Counted from the first letter of the stretch, positions 18,586 to 28,326 are shown. The stretch: 64,000 nt of DNA from Deltaproteobacteria bacterium (GCA_017302795.1 JAFLCB010000004.1:124001-188000); one strand, 5' to 3'. The notes: generated by a model not told the origin, from the letters alone. Translations and numbers: made by a program.

Positions 18586-20049
18586 TCAACTGCCAGCTGG
18601 CTTTTTCAGCCAAGCTCGTCGCTTCATATAAAACAAATGAATCGCTCCAAAAACAAGCAGCAGGGAGCCGAAGTATTTCAAGCCGCGCCCAGGATCGCGA
18701 TTTACCGAAAGAATGGAAGCCACAGGACGCCCTGACGGATCACTTTCAAAACTAGCTTGATAAAACGTAAAGCTCGCGTGCTTTAAAGGTTCGTTCATTG
18801 AAATTAAGTGTTCGGTCGCATCGGGAAGAGTAACGACACTTTCATAGCTCGCGGCACGAAGTGTGCCCTGGTACCGGCCAATTCGAAAATCCTTGAGTGA
18901 TAAATCAAAGCCCAGCGGAATTCGGCGGTTGGCGTATGACACAACGTAAACCTGGCCATCCGAAAATAGTTTAAGCAAAGAATTAAGTCCCATCCATTGG
19001 TGGCTGACTTCTTTTTTTCCCGGCGCGCGGTAAGCGACTTTGATCGCAGCAGAGGTCATAGGCGTCGGTTTTTCCAAAGCGCGATAAGTAATGTCTTCTT
19101 TGGCTCTGGGCAGGTATTTGAGCATCCGAAGTTCAAGCCCCATCCACCCGGTCTTGATCGACTCCCCTGCCTTCACGGTTCCTTTTTGAATTCCGGGACG
19201 ACGAGCTGTGTGAACATTGAACTCCAACCGCTCGTCATCGAGGGGTTTAAAAATTATGGCATTCCTGCCACCAAAGTCTCGGGGGAACTGACTGACAATT
19301 AAAACCTGTGCAGGACCTAAATCTTTTGTTTCAACACCATCTTTTGATGGCTGAAGCATCCATTCCGTAATGTTGACATTCGGATTTTGCATTTGAAATC
19401 GAATCGCCGCCCCTGCTTTCGAGTCCGGTTCAGCTTCTACAAACTTTTGTTCGCGAATGGCATATGGCAGCGATTCAACAATTTTAATTTCGCCTTCGGG
19501 GATCGGAATGACAATAGGGATCTTGCCGGCTGGACGCTTCAAGAAGTCGACTTCTCGATCAAAAAGCTTGGCATATTGTGCGCCGTCAAACGACGAATAA
19601 ACAGCAAGGTCCGTTTCACCAACTATGATATTTTTTTGTTTTTCGCCAATTCCAAAACTGATCGAACCGTCGACCCCAAAGCGTTGTGTGATCAATGATC
19701 CCAGAAGAAGAATGATGATGCCGATGTGGGCCAACACGAAGCCGGTGTGTCGTTTTTGCCATGGCCAACGATCAATCATGACCGCCGTCAGACTGATGAC
19801 GAGCAAAACCATCGGTACCCACATCCAGATCGAATCATAGACTAGCTTTTTTGCTGCAAGCGCGTCGAACTGCGCCTCAACAATTGTTCCCCATGCCGTA
19901 ACGATGCCGATCATCACAATGATAACAACCGCTAGTTTTAAACTAGCCAATGCTTTGATAATCTTTCGTATTTTAACGCGCACTTCTGATTGCGTTTCTG
20001 GTAGCGCTTTTGGTCGCGCTTTCGGCGTTTGGTGGTTTTCGGAATCCAT
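18586..20049 (-). CDS. resB: ResB/CcsB-like cytochrome c maturation protein
   Basis: A 487-residue membrane protein with three transmembrane segments near the N-terminus (about 36-56, 77-95, 105-122), a large extracytoplasmic domain and a last membrane segment near residue 465. This is the ResB layout, and it pairs with the CcsA-like protein directly downstream as a system II haem lyase. The sequence around the second and third helices (RWPWQKRHTGFVLAHIGIIILLLG cut short here) contains the conserved membrane His. Confidence 0.88.
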   Translation of the reverse strand: MDSENHQTPKARPKALPETQSEVRVKIRKIIKALASLKLAVVIIVMIGIVTAWGTIVEAQFDALAAKKLVYDSIWMWVPMVLLVISLTAVMIDRWPWQKRHTGFVLAHIGIIILLLGSLITQRFGVDGSISFGIGEKQKNIIVGETDLAVYSSFDGAQYAKLFDREVDFLKRPAGKIPIVIPIPEGEIKIVESLPYAIREQKFVEAEPDSKAGAAIRFQMQNPNVNITEWMLQPSKDGVETKDLGPAQVLIVSQFPRDFGGRNAIIFKPLDDERLEFNVHTARRPGIQKGTVKAGESIKTGWMGLELRMLKYLPRAKEDITYRALEKPTPMTSAAIKVAYRAPGKKEVSHQWMGLNSLLKLFSDGQVYVVSYANRRIPLGFDLSLKDFRIGRYQGTLRAASYESVVTLPDATEHLISMNEPLKHASFTFYQASFESDPSGRPVASILSVNRDPGRGLKYFGSLLLVFGAIHLFYMKRRAWLKKPAGS

Positions 20050-20127
20050 AACCTTAATCTAATCCCATGATGACCGAAATGGCCAAAGAAATAGGCCAAA
20101 GAAGCAATGGGACAACAACAACCGAAA

Positions 20128-21015
20128 TTAAATCGAGCGAAGATCGCCAATATGTAAGGCAATATACTCTAAAATCTGCCCCACTCGAGTTTGAGTTTCT
20201 TCAAACTGTCCCGACATGGGCCGTTTTGTTTCTTCATTCATGTAGAGCTTCCGATTTAGTTCGACCTGAACAGTTTGCCATCCTTCTTGCGGGCGGCCGT
20301 AAGTTTCAGTAATGCGCCCGCCTTTATAGGGCCAGTTTTGCTGCACTGAAAATCCTTGGGAAGCTCCCGCCGCGCAGACCAGTTCAAAGAAAGCCGCAGA
20401 GGAACTTTGACCATCTTGATTTGATATCACAAGGTCAGCGCGCCACTCGCCCGGATCCCGGTGTTCGCTCGTTCCGAAACTGGGCATAGAATGGAGGTCC
20501 AAATGAAAAAGTGGTTTTTCGGCCGACCGCGTTGCCTTCGGACAAACGAATTCAGCGAGTTCTTGGACGCTCGCATGAAACGGAAAAAAACACCGGTTGA
20601 GAATCTTCTGAAACTCGACTTCCGTGACCGGCGCGGGCATCAAACGCTCGCCTTTGGTCGTCATTGACCACAAAAGTCCGCGCGGAAATTTTCCAGCTGA
20701 ATTGGTGCTTCCGACAACACTGTCAGAATCGACATCCGAACTAAGGCGATTGAGGTCACAGGCATAACGATGCCAATGTGTTTTGATCCATCCAAGTTCC
20801 AGGCGATCAAGGGTCGGCTGATAGAGGCGATCGACATAACGATCGACATCAAACATTAATAAGCGCTCGGGAAGGTTCACTAGCCATGGCGCTTCTGGCG
20901 GAATGCGTTCACCCGAATGTGGAATAGTAACAATCAGAGGCAGCCGAGCTTCACCGAAAGATTGGATCCACAAAGATTCATTCGAAGCCGAATTTGAGTT
21001 GACCACCTCGCGCAC
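20128..21015 (-). CDS. N-formylglutamate amidohydrolase family protein
   Basis: Zinc-dependent amidohydrolase family that cleaves N-formylglutamate in histidine breakdown, or related N-acyl amino acids. Motifs seen: IVTIPHSGERIP at the start, DVDRYVDRLY, HRYACDLNR, HLDLHSMPSFG and NWPYKGG...TETYG near the end, in the family order. I prefer the GTG at 21015, preceded by AGGGGG at suitable spacing. An ATG at 21090 would add 25 unlikely residues and overlap the divergent adenosyltransferase gene. No other hut gene is nearby, so the substrate is open. Confidence 0.82.
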   Translation of the reverse strand: MREVVNSNSASNESLWIQSFGEARLPLIVTIPHSGERIPPEAPWLVNLPERLLMFDVDRYVDRLYQPTLDRLELGWIKTHWHRYACDLNRLSSDVDSDSVVGSTNSAGKFPRGLLWSMTTKGERLMPAPVTEVEFQKILNRCFFPFHASVQELAEFVCPKATRSAEKPLFHLDLHSMPSFGTSEHRDPGEWRADLVISNQDGQSSSAAFFELVCAAGASQGFSVQQNWPYKGGRITETYGRPQEGWQTVQVELNRKLYMNEETKRPMSGQFEETQTRVGQILEYIALHIGDLRSI

Positions 21016-21062
21016 GTTTGGCCCCCTGTACCAGTTGAAGAAACAATCAAAGGAACTACCAG

Positions 21063-21731
21063 TTGAACAAACCAAACACTCCAGAATCAAAGTCCGCAGG
21101 CAAAGTCTACACCCGAACTGGCGATCAAGGAACCACGTCGCTTTTTGGAGGCGCGCGCGTCATGAAAGACGACCCCCGCCTTGAGGCCTATGGTTCACTC
21201 GATGAACTTAATAGCGTCATCGGCATTCTCATAAGTGACATCGAAAATGAACGCTGGTCCGGATCAACATTGATGGAGGTCGATCGCGTAAAAACCGAGC
21301 TCGCACTGGTTCAATCAGATTTGTTCGTCTTGGGTTCACATCTCGCAACCGGTGGTGAATTGGCAGAGGATCGCGCAAAAAACCGATCTCTTCTGCCGCG
21401 AATCGAGGAAGCCGTCGTCCTGCGACTGGAAGAAGCGATGGACAGAATGTCGGTCGACTTAACTCCGTTGAAAAACTTTGTCCTGCCGGGCGGAACTCGA
21501 CCAGCGGCGAGCGCTCACTTTGCTCGAACAATTGCCCGAAGGGCCGAGCGAGCAATCGTGGCAAGCCTTCTTGCGAACCCGACTTCTGCTAACGCTTCAG
21601 AGGTCGAAGAGTGGCAGGTTTTAACTGTCACGCAGATCAACCGTCTCAATGATTATTTCTTTGTTTTAGCGAGACATTTGAATCGGCTCGCCCATCGCGA
21701 CGAACCGATCTGGAAGCCGCACAACGGCTAA
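21063..21731 (+). CDS. cob(I)alamin adenosyltransferase, PduO type
   Basis: Transfers the adenosyl group of ATP to cob(I)alamin to make coenzyme B12. The 222-residue protein has the diagnostic start VYTRTGDQGTTSLFGGARV followed by KDDPRLEAYGSLDELNSVIG, and the helical core motif FVLPGGTRPAASAHFARTIARRAER. It is a single gene whose stop codon directly abuts the stop of the convergent FabD-like gene. No cobalamin-dependent enzyme or B12 riboswitch is visible here. Confidence 0.95.
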   Translation: MNKPNTPESKSAGKVYTRTGDQGTTSLFGGARVMKDDPRLEAYGSLDELNSVIGILISDIENERWSGSTLMEVDRVKTELALVQSDLFVLGSHLATGGELAEDRAKNRSLLPRIEEAVVLRLEEAMDRMSVDLTPLKNFVLPGGTRPAASAHFARTIARRAERAIVASLLANPTSANASEVEEWQVLTVTQINRLNDYFFVLARHLNRLAHRDEPIWKPHNG

Positions 21732-22640
21732 TTACTGAGCAATTCCAGCAACTGGACGCATTTGCTTCCAGAACCAGTTGAGCATTGGATCTAAATCGAT
21801 AGAATCGATGATCGTAACCTCATCAGCACCCGTCGATTCCGCAATTTGCTCGTACTCATTTGCGGGAATCGCCGTGCCAGGACCCAAATTAATATAACGT
21901 GTTACGCCCTGATGTTCGACGACTTCACTTACCAGCTTTTTAAGATCCATCACTGGCTGGCCGAGCTCAACCATGGTTCCGTCTTCACTTTTCATGAAGG
22001 CTCGGTACTCGGTCAAACTTAATCCAGCAAGTGAAGGAAGTCCTGAATCTACTTGGGCCAATTGCTCTTGTTGAATGACAGATACCGGGAGCGGCGCGAG
22101 CGGAACCTGCATTCCGGGAATCGGGAGATTCATCGATGAAGAAAACGGAAGACCAACCTGGCCGGCTCCAAGTTTAAGGTCACCTGTTGCGGGAGCACCG
22201 GAGGCCTGAACAATTTGAAGTCTTGGTTTTAAGGTTTGTATGGCTGCTGACTGCAACACCATGGATTCAAAGGTCATTTGACCGGCGCAAACCAGAAGCG
22301 CGGAATCCCCGTTCGAAGAGCCAATTAAAACTTCAGGAGGACGCTGAGATTTCAACAGGCGATTATAAAGTCCTACTTGAACTATAGCCGCTAAGAGACT
22401 CTTGATTTTTATGTTTCGAAAAAAAGATTCGTCGTCCGTTACGATCGCTCCAAGGAGGTCGATTCTCTCGAGATCAAGTCCGTCGAGAATCCGCTGCGCC
22501 TCGCGTAAGCGGAGAGAAACTTCTGGAATCCGAACGGTACCCAACCGAAGCTCCAGAAAATCTAGTCCGTTTCGCCCCGCAAACACGACGCCCGTTGATT
22601 GTGAGAATACTGATTTAAAACCCTCATGAACCGCTGTCAT
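21732..22640 (-). CDS. FabD-like acyltransferase-fold protein, probably degenerate
   Basis: A 302-residue protein with two regions that recall malonyl-CoA:ACP transacylase. VLIGSSNGDSALLVCAGQMTFESMVL aligns with the GHSLGE nucleophile elbow, keeping a Ser in the right place. VTRYINLGPGTAIPANEYEQIA aligns with the terminal EVGPG element. The middle segment where FabD carries its catalytic His reads LPVSVIQQEQ, with no His. The malonyl-binding Arg is also not evident. It may be a non-catalytic relative or act on another acyl group. I infer the family from pattern only. The gene stands alone, with a nested inverted repeat in its upstream region. Confidence 0.5.
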   Translation of the reverse strand: MTAVHEGFKSVFSQSTGVVFAGRNGLDFLELRLGTVRIPEVSLRLREAQRILDGLDLERIDLLGAIVTDDESFFRNIKIKSLLAAIVQVGLYNRLLKSQRPPEVLIGSSNGDSALLVCAGQMTFESMVLQSAAIQTLKPRLQIVQASGAPATGDLKLGAGQVGLPFSSSMNLPIPGMQVPLAPLPVSVIQQEQLAQVDSGLPSLAGLSLTEYRAFMKSEDGTMVELGQPVMDLKKLVSEVVEHQGVTRYINLGPGTAIPANEYEQIAESTGADEVTIIDSIDLDPMLNWFWKQMRPVAGIAQ

Positions 22641-23116
22641 GTATCGCCCCTTTTCCCCGTCTTCGGCTTCGAAATTCTTCCAGACCCCTGGTGCCGTCGA
22701 TCGTCACTTAACAAGGTACTCAGCATCTGGCGTGCCAGCCCATTTGCACTCAAGTGACGATGAACCGATAGAGGGAAACTGGGGACAAAAAGAAACTGAA
22801 TCCGACAGGCGAGACTATAGGCTGTAATTAAACCGACAATCAGCTCGAAAACATCGTTGAATCATTGCCCGCCGAACACTGGGCCGAAGCCCCCACTCGT
22901 CGACATTCTAGACACGCTCCATGAAGGGAATTCAGACCTAGTTGAAAGTGTCTCTCGGACATCTGGGAAGCCTCCGACTGGCTTTAGGTACAGGTCGATC
23001 AAAGTCCTGTGCGACTGAAATCCAGTGCCGGGACCAGCCTCCAGTCTGCTAGTCTTGCGGTATGCATCGCAGAACGCGTGGTTTGACGCACATCATGGAG
23101 AGAGGCAACTACCAGC
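22641..23116. other. 476-nt non-coding region between divergent fabD-like gene and gsp operon
   Basis: No credible gene: the short open frame at 22639-22827 lacks a ribosome binding site and family resemblance. It holds the nested inverted repeat at 22700-22761 and, on the minus strand, a weak promoter-like pair (CTGATT 22843-22838, TATAGT 22819-22814, 18-nt spacing). The gsp promoter must lie in its right half, but I could not pick convincing boxes. Confidence 0.5.
22700..22761. repeat. nested inverted repeat in the fabD-like leader
   Basis: A 10-bp perfect inverted repeat (22700-22709 with 22752-22761) encloses a second hairpin, CTGGC-GT-GCCAG (22727-22738). It would fold in the 5' leader of the minus-strand transcript. 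Function unknown; a leader structure or a protein-binding site are both possible. Confidence 0.5.
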
Positions 23117-24010
23117 ATGAATTCTCAGCGCCCAGGGCTTGAGACTGCAGCCGTCATCACGTTGATCCTTTTATTAGGATACGCATTTGCGGATCTCGGT
23201 ATTCTTTATTTCCGCGATCAGCTTCTTCCGACCGAGCCACCGACAATTCGACCGGCAATGACAATGAGCCGAAGCTCGGTGGAAAAATCCAAATTCCAGG
23301 TCATCACAAATAGAAATATATTTTCACGTGACCAAAAAATCGCGGACCCAATTGGCGGTGCGCCGACGAAAACCGACGACGGTCAACCCGTACCTACTCA
23401 GCTCGCGATTTCACTCATAGGAACTCTGGTCCATGCAAACCCCATGCGCTCGGTCGCGACATTAAATTTGAAATCTAAAAATGATGTTATTGCTGTCCGC
23501 GTGGAAGGTGAAATCCCAGAGGGGCTCGGTACGGTCACAAAAATCGAGCGCTCCAAAATGATTTTTAGAAACAATGCCAGCGGACGCCTCGAGTACGTTC
23601 AGATGCTCGAGGAGGGATCCGCACTCGGCTTCAACGTGGTTTCAGCGACAGCTGTCGCACCTGGCATCTTGGCGACATCAGAGAACGATCGCTCCGTTAA
23701 ACGGGACGATCTAAATCGCTACCTACAAGATCTTCCGTCCATTTTACAACAAGCCCGCGCGGTTCCTCGCACAGGCGCAAATGGAATGATTGAATGTTTT
23801 AATATTGCAGAACTTCAAGCGGGCAGCGTCCTTGAAGCTCTTGGTATTCGACGCGGCGATTGCATTGAAACAGTGAACGGAGAGCGGATTGATTCACCGG
23901 GAAAAGCGATGGAGCTATTCCAAGCGCTTCGCGGATCAGCTTCGCAAATCAGTTTAGGGTTCGAGCGCGGTGGACGTAAGGATACTTCCACCTTCTCGAT
24001 CGTTGAATAG
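23117..24010 (+). CDS. gspC: type II secretion protein GspC
   Basis: Inner-membrane protein that links the T2SS inner platform to the secretin. The 297 residues comprise a single transmembrane segment (about 11-31), a periplasmic HR region containing NIFSRDQK and a beta-rich stretch (LAISLIGTLVHANP), and a C-terminal PDZ-like domain (about 215-297; GSVLEALGIRRGDCIETVNGE). First gene of a 12-gene collinear operon on the plus strand. Confidence 0.92.
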   Translation: MNSQRPGLETAAVITLILLLGYAFADLGILYFRDQLLPTEPPTIRPAMTMSRSSVEKSKFQVITNRNIFSRDQKIADPIGGAPTKTDDGQPVPTQLAISLIGTLVHANPMRSVATLNLKSKNDVIAVRVEGEIPEGLGTVTKIERSKMIFRNNASGRLEYVQMLEEGSALGFNVVSATAVAPGILATSENDRSVKRDDLNRYLQDLPSILQQARAVPRTGANGMIECFNIAELQAGSVLEALGIRRGDCIETVNGERIDSPGKAMELFQALRGSASQISLGFERGGRKDTSTFSIVE

Positions 24011-24082
24011 TAAGCCAAAAGTTACAGTTAGTTACGGCAGAGACAGTTAGCAGAGACAGTCAGAAGAGACAAGGATGTCCAA

Positions 24083-26599
24083 ATGAAAAAAGTAAGCGGG
24101 CCGCAGGCTTTTTCCACAGCCTATTCTTTGTGTTCACCTCGGAAGGTTCTAATCGCAACACTTGCGGTGATCTTCGCTCTCTCATCGATGCCCGTGCACA
24201 CCTTCGCGCAAAACAATGAAGAGATCGACCGGCTCTTTGATGACGAAGAATTGGACGAGACCGTCGGAAATTTTAATCAAGCCCCGCCCGCTCCCCCCGC
24301 CACTCCGCCGGACTTCGGCGGAAGCGATGCCGGCCTTCCGCCGGATCCTGGACCGACCTTTGGTTCAGGTGGATCAGAGGATAGCTCTGGTGGTCGCACC
24401 TTCCCTCGGGTCAATGGCGGCGCTAGCGGCAACGCTGATTCTGGCTCAGCTGGAAGCGGCAATTCTTCTGGTACTCCTGGATCTGCGCCAACAAAATCCC
24501 CGGGAGCTCCATCACTAGCGAACGCACAAATCGAAGACATGACCGACGAAAACTACCCAGATCTTGTCGAGGCCAACTTTCCCAACGCGGAAATCACCGA
24601 CGTTATTAAGGCGATCGGTCAATTGACGGGGAAAAATTTTATTATTGATCCAGGCGTACGTGGAAAGATTTCGATCATTGCGCCTTCGAAAGTCACAACT
24701 GCCGAGGCCTACAAGGCGTTTTTAGCAGCTCTTGCGATCAATGGCTTCACTGTTGTGCCTTACGGGAAATTTTTAAAAGTGAAAGCCTCGCGAAATGCGC
24801 AACGTGACTCGATCGAAACTTACACCGGCGCCTATGCGCCGACGAGTGATATCTACATCACGCGCATCATTCACTTAAAACACATCTCCGCCGAAGAAGT
24901 GAACAAACGCCTTCGCGTTCTTCCATCAAAAGATGGCGAGATGACACCTTACGAGCCCACGAATTCGCTCCTGATTACGGACTATGGTGCCAACGTCGAG
25001 CGAATGGTGAAGATCATCAAAGAACTTGATCGTCCAGGATTCGAAGAACAGTTATCGGTGATTCCAATTCGCTATGCAAAGTCAAAAGATCTCGCCGATC
25101 TGATCAACCAGATCATCAATAAAGATCCACGAGGCGCCGGCGGTGGAGCACCGGCCTTTGGCGCCAACGTCCCGCGGTTTCGCTCGCGTGGCGGCACAGC
25201 TGCCGGCGGCACGCCGGAAGAGTTATCTTTGGTCGCTCCGGATGATCGCACCAATGCGTTAATTGTGGTCGGCAACCGCGCGGGTATTGAAAAGGTTCGC
25301 GATTTGGTTAAGAAACTCGACTACAAACTCGACCCAGCTGAAGCGGGCGGCGTTTTTGTTTACTACGTTCGCTATGGCGAAGCGGAAAAAATCGCGCAAA
25401 CTATTGGCGGCCTTGCAAGCGGATCTTCTTCTTCAGGTGGAGCTGGCTCGAGTCCACTGGGCGGCGCATCGAACTCCCCTTTCGGCGCAGCCACACGCCC
25501 GGCTTCGCCACTTGATCGACAGAATATTTTTGGCGGTGACGTAAAAATCAATCACGACAAAAATACAAACTCGCTTGTTATCACAGCTTCAAAACAAGAC
25601 TACGACACCGTTCGTTCACTTCTCGCAAAAATCGATATCCCGCGCGATCAAGTTTTTGTCGAGACGATCATTATGGAAATGAACGCCAACAAAACCCGTT
25701 CTTGGAATCCGACCTACTATTACCTCGATCCAGGATCGAAAGGCGTTGGCCGAGCTGGTTTTTCCAGCTCAGGATCTCTGGCCAATATTCTTAACCCCGG
25801 CAGCGACAGCGGGGCTGTGTTAGGATTCGGCAGCGGCGCCACGGTGGATTTCACTGTTCCCGGCACATCTACGGTCGTGAAGGTTCCTTCCCTTCTCGCT
25901 TTCATAAAGTTCCTCCAGTCGAACATCGAGTCCAACATTCTTTCTACTCCTAGGATTATGGCTCTCGATAACGAAGAGGCGGTCATTGAAGTTGGGGACA
26001 AAGTTCCCGTGGCCACCAATTCGACCAGCACAGCGGCAGGAACCACTTCGACAACGCAATTTGAGCCTGCGACCATCAAGCTTGAACTGACGCCTTACAT
26101 CCGTCCAGATTCGGACGTCGTCAGAATGAAACTTGCGCAAAGTGTTCGCCAGGTAAATCCAAATGCGGGCGTTGCAGACGCGCTTAAAAACGTTGCAACT
26201 ACGATTTCAGACAGAACAATTAAAACAAATATCGTTGTGAACTCTGGCGACACGGCCGTACTTGGCGGTTTGATTCGCGACGAAGAGGCCGTCGACGAAA
26301 CGAAAATCCCGGTTCTCGGCGACGTCCCGGTTCTCGGCTGGCTCTTTAAGTCGCGTAGCCGGACCAAAAAGAAAATCAACCTGGTCGTTTTCATCACTCC
26401 TCGCATCATCCGCAGCGTTCGCGACAGCCAGAAGCTGACAAGCGAAAAAGTGAACGAGCGAATCGACTGGGTAAAACGAAACTTTGACGGACGCGACCCA
26501 CATGGTGCGAAGATGGACTCGTTGCCAAAGACTTCCAAGCGCGGTGAACGCCGCGCGAAAAAGTCCAATAGTGACGAACCAGTGAATTTGAACCGCTAA
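24083..26599 (+). CDS. gspD: type II secretion secretin GspD
   Basis: Forms the outer-membrane channel. The 838-residue protein has a signal peptide (through about residue 42, ending HTFAQ), an unusual Gly/Pro/Ser-rich linker of about 90 residues, then N0 (NFPNAEITDVIKAIGQLTG), N1-N3 repeats with NSLLITD, NALIVVGN and NSLVITA signatures, and the secretin domain (VPSLLAFIKFLQSN, TPRIMALDNEEAVIEVG, VLGDVPVLGWLFKS). N2 and N3 each carry an extra Gly/Ser-rich loop. The C-terminal tail is basic. No pilotin gene is recognised nearby. Confidence 0.97.
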   Translation: MKKVSGPQAFSTAYSLCSPRKVLIATLAVIFALSSMPVHTFAQNNEEIDRLFDDEELDETVGNFNQAPPAPPATPPDFGGSDAGLPPDPGPTFGSGGSEDSSGGRTFPRVNGGASGNADSGSAGSGNSSGTPGSAPTKSPGAPSLANAQIEDMTDENYPDLVEANFPNAEITDVIKAIGQLTGKNFIIDPGVRGKISIIAPSKVTTAEAYKAFLAALAINGFTVVPYGKFLKVKASRNAQRDSIETYTGAYAPTSDIYITRIIHLKHISAEEVNKRLRVLPSKDGEMTPYEPTNSLLITDYGANVERMVKIIKELDRPGFEEQLSVIPIRYAKSKDLADLINQIINKDPRGAGGGAPAFGANVPRFRSRGGTAAGGTPEELSLVAPDDRTNALIVVGNRAGIEKVRDLVKKLDYKLDPAEAGGVFVYYVRYGEAEKIAQTIGGLASGSSSSGGAGSSPLGGASNSPFGAATRPASPLDRQNIFGGDVKINHDKNTNSLVITASKQDYDTVRSLLAKIDIPRDQVFVETIIMEMNANKTRSWNPTYYYLDPGSKGVGRAGFSSSGSLANILNPGSDSGAVLGFGSGATVDFTVPGTSTVVKVPSLLAFIKFLQSNIESNILSTPRIMALDNEEAVIEVGDKVPVATNSTSTAAGTTSTTQFEPATIKLELTPYIRPDSDVVRMKLAQSVRQVNPNAGVADALKNVATTISDRTIKTNIVVNSGDTAVLGGLIRDEEAVDETKIPVLGDVPVLGWLFKSRSRTKKKINLVVFITPRIIRSVRDSQKLTSEKVNERIDWVKRNFDGRDPHGAKMDSLPKTSKRGERRAKKSNSDEPVNLNR

Positions 26600-26634
26600 A
26601 ATAGATTGAGTTGAATTGAAGGAATAAGGAAAAA

Positions 26635-28326
26635 ATGGCCGCTGTTCAGATCGATAGCATTTTGATCAAAAACACAAGTTTAAGCGAGGACCAGGTCAAC
26701 CTTCTCCTCGAGCAAACTTCGGCCAGCGGCACACCCATGCGCGATCTTTTGACCAGAAAAGACGGAATGACGCCCGACGAGATTCTATCTGATCTCGCCG
26801 CCCAATTGGGCCTTACCTACATGAAGGACATTCCCGTGAACGAGATCAATGCCGATCTCGTTCGCGACATCGCCATCGGCTTTGCAAAAAAACATGAGGC
26901 TCTTCCGCTCAAGGAAGATAGCTATTCTGTCCAGGTCCTAGTTACAAATCCACTGAATACGCGAATCCTTGATGACCTCCGAGTGATTTTCAACAAACGC
27001 ATCGTTCCGATCATGACCTCAAAAAGTCGAATCATCGATGCGATCAACAAGGTCTACGAAAAAAGCACAGCCGGCATGGGGGGTCTCGATGGAATTGAGG
27101 ATGAAGACCTCGACTTTGATGATCAGATCATCGATCTCTTGGAAGCTGGCGACGACGACGCGCCGGTCATTAAGCTCGTCAACACACTTTTGTTTCGCGC
27201 AGTTAAAGAAAAAGCGAGTGATATCCACATCGAACCCTACGAGCGCGACATGGCGGTTCGGTTCCGTATTGACGGTGTTTTGTTTGATATCTTTAAGCCA
27301 GCAAAAAAACTGCAGAACTCGATCACTTCACGCATTAAAGTTATGGCGAATCTGAACATCGCTGAAAAGCGACTTCCTCAAGATGGTCGCATTCCCTTAA
27401 AACTTGGCGGCAAAGACATCGACGTTCGTCTGTCGACCGTGCCGACGGCTTTTGGTGAACGCATTGTTATGCGTCTTCAGGATCGTTCGAACGTCGTCCT
27501 TCAGCTGGAACAGCTCGGTTTTAGCGAAAACACTCTAGAACATTTACGAAATGATCTCTTAAAAAGGTCTTACGGCATTATTCTCGTCACAGGCCCCACG
27601 GGATCCGGTAAGTCGACAACGCTCTATGCGTCACTCTCACGAATCAACAATTCGGAATTGAACATCCTGACTGTTGAAGACCCCGTGGAACAGCGAATTC
27701 ATGGCATCGGCCAAGTCCAAGTGAATTCAAAAATTGGGCTCACATTTGCCGCTGGATTAAGAAGCTTTCTTCGTCAAGATCCAGACGTCATTATGGTGGG
27801 TGAGATTCGCGATCTTGAAACCGCCGAACTTGCCGTACAGGCTTCACTCACCGGTCACTTGGTTTTCTCGACCCTTCACACCAACGATGCCGCCGGCGCC
27901 TTCCCTCGTCTCATGGATTTTGGCTGCGAACCGTTTTTGATCGCGACATCGATTCAAGGTGTGATTTCGCAGCGACTGGTTCGTGTTCTTTGCCAGCACT
28001 GCAAACAGCCGCATGTTGCAACGGATCCAGAATTGGTTTCGCTGGGCTTAACGCGCGAACAAGTGCGTGGCGCAACCATGTACAAAGCCATTGGCTGTGA
28101 TCATTGCAACGGCAAAGGTTACAGTGGTCGAACTAACATACAAGAACTCCTACTTGTGACCGACGAGATCCGATCGATGATCATGCAAAGAAAAGATGGC
28201 GGAGCGATTAAAAAGAAAGCCATTGAGCTAGGCATGGTTACATTCCGCGATCATGGAATCGATAAGGTACTAAAGGGCATCACGACGGTTGAAGAAGTTC
28301 TTTCAAGCACTCAGGTCGACCTCTAA
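26635..28326 (+). CDS. gspE: type II secretion ATPase GspE
   Basis: Cytoplasmic hexameric ATPase that powers pseudopilus assembly. Seen in the 563 residues: an N-terminal GspE_N domain (1-150), an acidic linker (GIEDEDLDFDDQIIDLLEAG), the Walker A GPTGSGKST, the Asp box around TVEDPVEQ, the Walker B region DPDVIMVGEIRD with LTGHLVFSTLHTNDA, and a CxxC...CxxC zinc knuckle (CQHC and CDHC). All catalytic elements are intact. Confidence 0.97.
   Translation: MAAVQIDSILIKNTSLSEDQVNLLLEQTSASGTPMRDLLTRKDGMTPDEILSDLAAQLGLTYMKDIPVNEINADLVRDIAIGFAKKHEALPLKEDSYSVQVLVTNPLNTRILDDLRVIFNKRIVPIMTSKSRIIDAINKVYEKSTAGMGGLDGIEDEDLDFDDQIIDLLEAGDDDAPVIKLVNTLLFRAVKEKASDIHIEPYERDMAVRFRIDGVLFDIFKPAKKLQNSITSRIKVMANLNIAEKRLPQDGRIPLKLGGKDIDVRLSTVPTAFGERIVMRLQDRSNVVLQLEQLGFSENTLEHLRNDLLKRSYGIILVTGPTGSGKSTTLYASLSRINNSELNILTVEDPVEQRIHGIGQVQVNSKIGLTFAAGLRSFLRQDPDVIMVGEIRDLETAELAVQASLTGHLVFSTLHTNDAAGAFPRLMDFGCEPFLIATSIQGVISQRLVRVLCQHCKQPHVATDPELVSLGLTREQVRGATMYKAIGCDHCNGKGYSGRTNIQELLLVTDEIRSMIMQRKDGGAIKKKAIELGMVTFRDHGIDKVLKGITTVEEVLSSTQVDL

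Noticed and set aside
21016-21090. Longer N-terminus of the amidohydrolase from ATG 21090
   Set aside because: It would overlap the divergent adenosyltransferase start and adds a Cys-rich, unconserved stretch; the GTG at 21015 has a better ribosome binding site.
22639-22827. 62-residue open frame upstream of the gsp operon
   Set aside because: No ribosome binding site, odd composition, and it starts inside the start region of the divergent FabD-like gene.
26095-26568. 157-residue minus-strand frame
   Set aside because: Antisense to the conserved secretin domain of gspD.
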